A stretch of 7,763 nt of DNA from Candidatus Sulfotelmatobacter sp. (GTDB lineage: Bacteria; Acidobacteriota; Terriglobia; Terriglobales; Acidobacteriaceae). Within the stretch, counting starts at the first letter, position 1. Each line of letters begins with the position of its first letter. The position numbers were made by a program, and so were the translations under genes. The notes beneath the pieces were generated by a model. That model was not told where the DNA came from and did no database searches. It was given only the letters and a program-made list of their open reading frames with translations. The stretch lies in the NCBI GenBank assembly GCA_030045935.1, contig JASIEN010000562.1, positions 1 to 7,763 on the forward strand. Reading direction: 5' to 3'. Below, piece after piece: positions 6,383 to 7,763 of this stretch.

Positions 6383-7036
6383 ATGATCAAGCCGATCAAT
6401 TTCGTTACCCTTGCGCTATTGCTCCTGTCACTCACGGCGCAGGGATTTTCACAGAAAAAAGGGAGCCCTGACACAACCACCCAGAATCTGGTCCGCGGCG
6501 TGAGCGGTCCCGTCGGTACCAACAGTAGCTGGTCGGGTTACACCGTATTTGGAGGGATCCCCGGCTCTTCGCTGTTCCCTATCTCCAGCACCACCACCGT
6601 TCTCTCCTTGGGATTCACCGCCGGCACAGAGGCTGATGTCACCAACGCGGTAGTCTATACCACCGCTCGCGGAAGCACGACCATTACCGCTATCACGCAG
6701 GTGACGTACCAGGGCAACTCGAGCTTCAGCATCGACCTGTCCAACTCATCGGTGTGTCCGACCGCTCCGGCGACTGCAACTCCGTGCATTGTGAAGCTCG
6801 ATTCGCTCACGCTTACGCTGTCGCCGGCTTCCGATTACTACCTTGCGGTCTATTTCACGTCCGACGACAGCAACAACAGCGCGCTTGGCGGAACTCAACC
6901 GCAGGTCTTCCAAAGCAGCCTGTGGGGCTGGTACGACAGCGGAAACTACTCGGGCCTGGCCGTGGGCAATTCGGTTCCCGCTCCCACCGGCGCTCATGGC
7001 CCACCTATTTTCCTAATGTACGTCACCAACAATTGA
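6383..7036 (+). CDS. Secreted beta-rich protein of unknown family, tandem paralogue 1
   Basis: This 217-residue protein has a signal peptide (lysine at position 3, hydrophobic core about 7-20, cleavage likely near residues 21-24), so it should be exported. The mature part is rich in Ser, Thr, Val, Gly and Asn in short alternating hydrophobic stretches, as in an all-beta fold. Conserved with its neighbour are NLVRG (35-39), SWSGY (49-53), GTEADVTN (81-88), VYTTARGS (91-98), a cysteine pair in SVCPT...PCIVKLD (Cys125, Cys135), DYYLAVYFTSD (151-161), SNNSA (163-167) and a C-terminal FLMYV (210-214). The two cysteines, ten apart, could form a disulfide after export. No catalytic motif, anchor or lipobox is visible. 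The start has AAGGAGG four bases upstream of the ATG. I do not recognise the family; a surface-bound or binding protein is only a guess. Confidence 0.85.
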   Translation: MIKPINFVTLALLLLSLTAQGFSQKKGSPDTTTQNLVRGVSGPVGTNSSWSGYTVFGGIPGSSLFPISSTTTVLSLGFTAGTEADVTNAVVYTTARGSTTITAITQVTYQGNSSFSIDLSNSSVCPTAPATATPCIVKLDSLTLTLSPASDYYLAVYFTSDDSNNSALGGTQPQVFQSSLWGWYDSGNYSGLAVGNSVPAPTGAHGPPIFLMYVTNN

Positions 7037-7105
7037 CGTGCGCGGCGTTTGAGCAGCCGAACGGATAACTGCAACATTTTCACATTCGCTCTTAAGGAGA
7101 CATCA

Positions 7106-7756
7106 ATGAAAACGGTTTCTAAATTTGCAGCATTCACGCTCCTGTTGTTGACGGTCGCTTATTGCAGTGCGGGAGAAAAAGCAACCACGCCTCCTGCCAA
7201 CCTCGTCCGCGGCTCTGTAGGCCCCTTTTCGCTCAACACCAGCTGGAGTGGCTATTCTGTCGTCACCCTGATCCCGGGCGCATCGCTCATCCCGGTGACC
7301 GCCACCCAAACCGTGCTCTATCTCGGCTTCGCCGCGGGCAGCGAGGCTGACATTACCAATATGGTGCTCTATACCACTGCCAGGGGCAGCTTAACCATCA
7401 CTGCCGTAACCCCGGTCACGCTCGGTGGCGTTTCCAATCCCAGCATCATTCTTAGCAGCACTTCCGTCTGCCCCACCCAGCCACTTTCCGTTACCAGTGT
7501 CTGCGTCGTACGGCTGGACCCCACTGCGATCGTGCTCTCAGCGACCAATGACTACTACTTTGTCGTCTACTTCACCAGCGATAGCAACAATAGCGCCATA
7601 GGCACGCCCCAGAACCAGAACGGATCCGGCCTTAGTGCATTGCGGAGTTGGTACGTAGGGGGCACGAACGAAACTACACTGACCGTGGGTCAGTCGATAC
7701 CCAACAACGGCTTCGACGACACCCCGTTTTTCCTTATGTACGTAATGACCGACTAG
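7106..7756 (+). CDS. Secreted beta-rich protein of unknown family, tandem paralogue 2
   Basis: This 216-residue paralogue of the preceding gene is identical at roughly half of aligned positions by eye. A signal peptide (MKTVSKF, then a hydrophobic core about 8-18) precedes the mature part. Cleavage is likely just after Cys20-Ser-Ala. Cys20 is in VAYC, which lacks the small residue a lipobox needs before the cysteine, so a lipoprotein is unlikely. Shared blocks are NLVRG (32-36), SWSGY (46-50), GSEADITN (78-85), LYTTARGS (88-95), Cys122 and Cys133, DYYFVVYFTSD (149-159), SNNSA (160-164) and FLMYV (209-213). I chose the ATG at 7106 over an in-frame ATG at 7049 because AAGGAGA (7094-7100) lies five bases before it and the signal peptide then starts normally. 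The 69-base gap after the first gene has no clear promoter or terminator, so the two are probably co-transcribed. Function is unknown. Confidence 0.87.
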   Translation: MKTVSKFAAFTLLLLTVAYCSAGEKATTPPANLVRGSVGPFSLNTSWSGYSVVTLIPGASLIPVTATQTVLYLGFAAGSEADITNMVLYTTARGSLTITAVTPVTLGGVSNPSIILSSTSVCPTQPLSVTSVCVVRLDPTAIVLSATNDYYFVVYFTSDSNNSAIGTPQNQNGSGLSALRSWYVGGTNETTLTVGQSIPNNGFDDTPFFLMYVMTD

Positions 7757-7763
7757 GCGAAGG

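Noticed and set aside
7049..7105. Upstream ATG extending the second secreted paralogue by 19 residues
   Set aside because: The extension would bury the signal peptide and lacks a ribosome binding site, while the ATG at 7106 has AAGGAGA at ideal spacing.

Overview
The window reads as chromosomal DNA of a moderately GC-rich Gram-negative bacterium, most likely an Acidobacteriota member. That assignment is an inference from gene content and general sequence character: a GldA/F/G-type ABC operon, a bacterial alkyl-DHAP synthase and small secreted proteins of unknown family. No rRNA or other marker gene is present to prove it.

Left part (1-3105, minus strand): a three-gene ABC-2 transporter operon read right to left. 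The ATPase (2116-3105) overlaps the permease (1352-2119) by four bases (ATGA). The permease is followed after 14 bases by a GldG-family auxiliary protein that runs off the left edge. All three are well supported by motifs. A promoter candidate (3177-3204) and a perfect 8+3+8 palindrome (3227-3245) lie upstream of the ATPase.

Middle part (3298-5782, minus strand): a two-gene lipid unit. A PlsC-type acyltransferase (5057-5782) is followed 43 bases later by a complete alkyldihydroxyacetonephosphate synthase (3298-5013), the flavoenzyme that makes the glycerol ether bond. Residues matching the catalytic His, Arg and Tyr of the human enzyme are present. Together they suggest that the host makes ether (alkyl) glycerolipids: the acyltransferase may supply acyl-DHAP or finish the alkyl-glycerol phosphate, and the synthase swaps the acyl chain for a fatty alcohol.

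Right part: a 600-base stretch with no convincing gene (5783-6382) contains inverted repeats, two possible plus-strand promoters and one doubtful minus-strand reading frame. It separates the divergent lipid unit from two plus-strand tandem paralogues (6383-7036 and 7106-7756). These encode secreted, beta-rich proteins of about 217 residues that share a conserved core and a conserved cysteine pair. I do not recognise their family, and they are the most novel protein content here.
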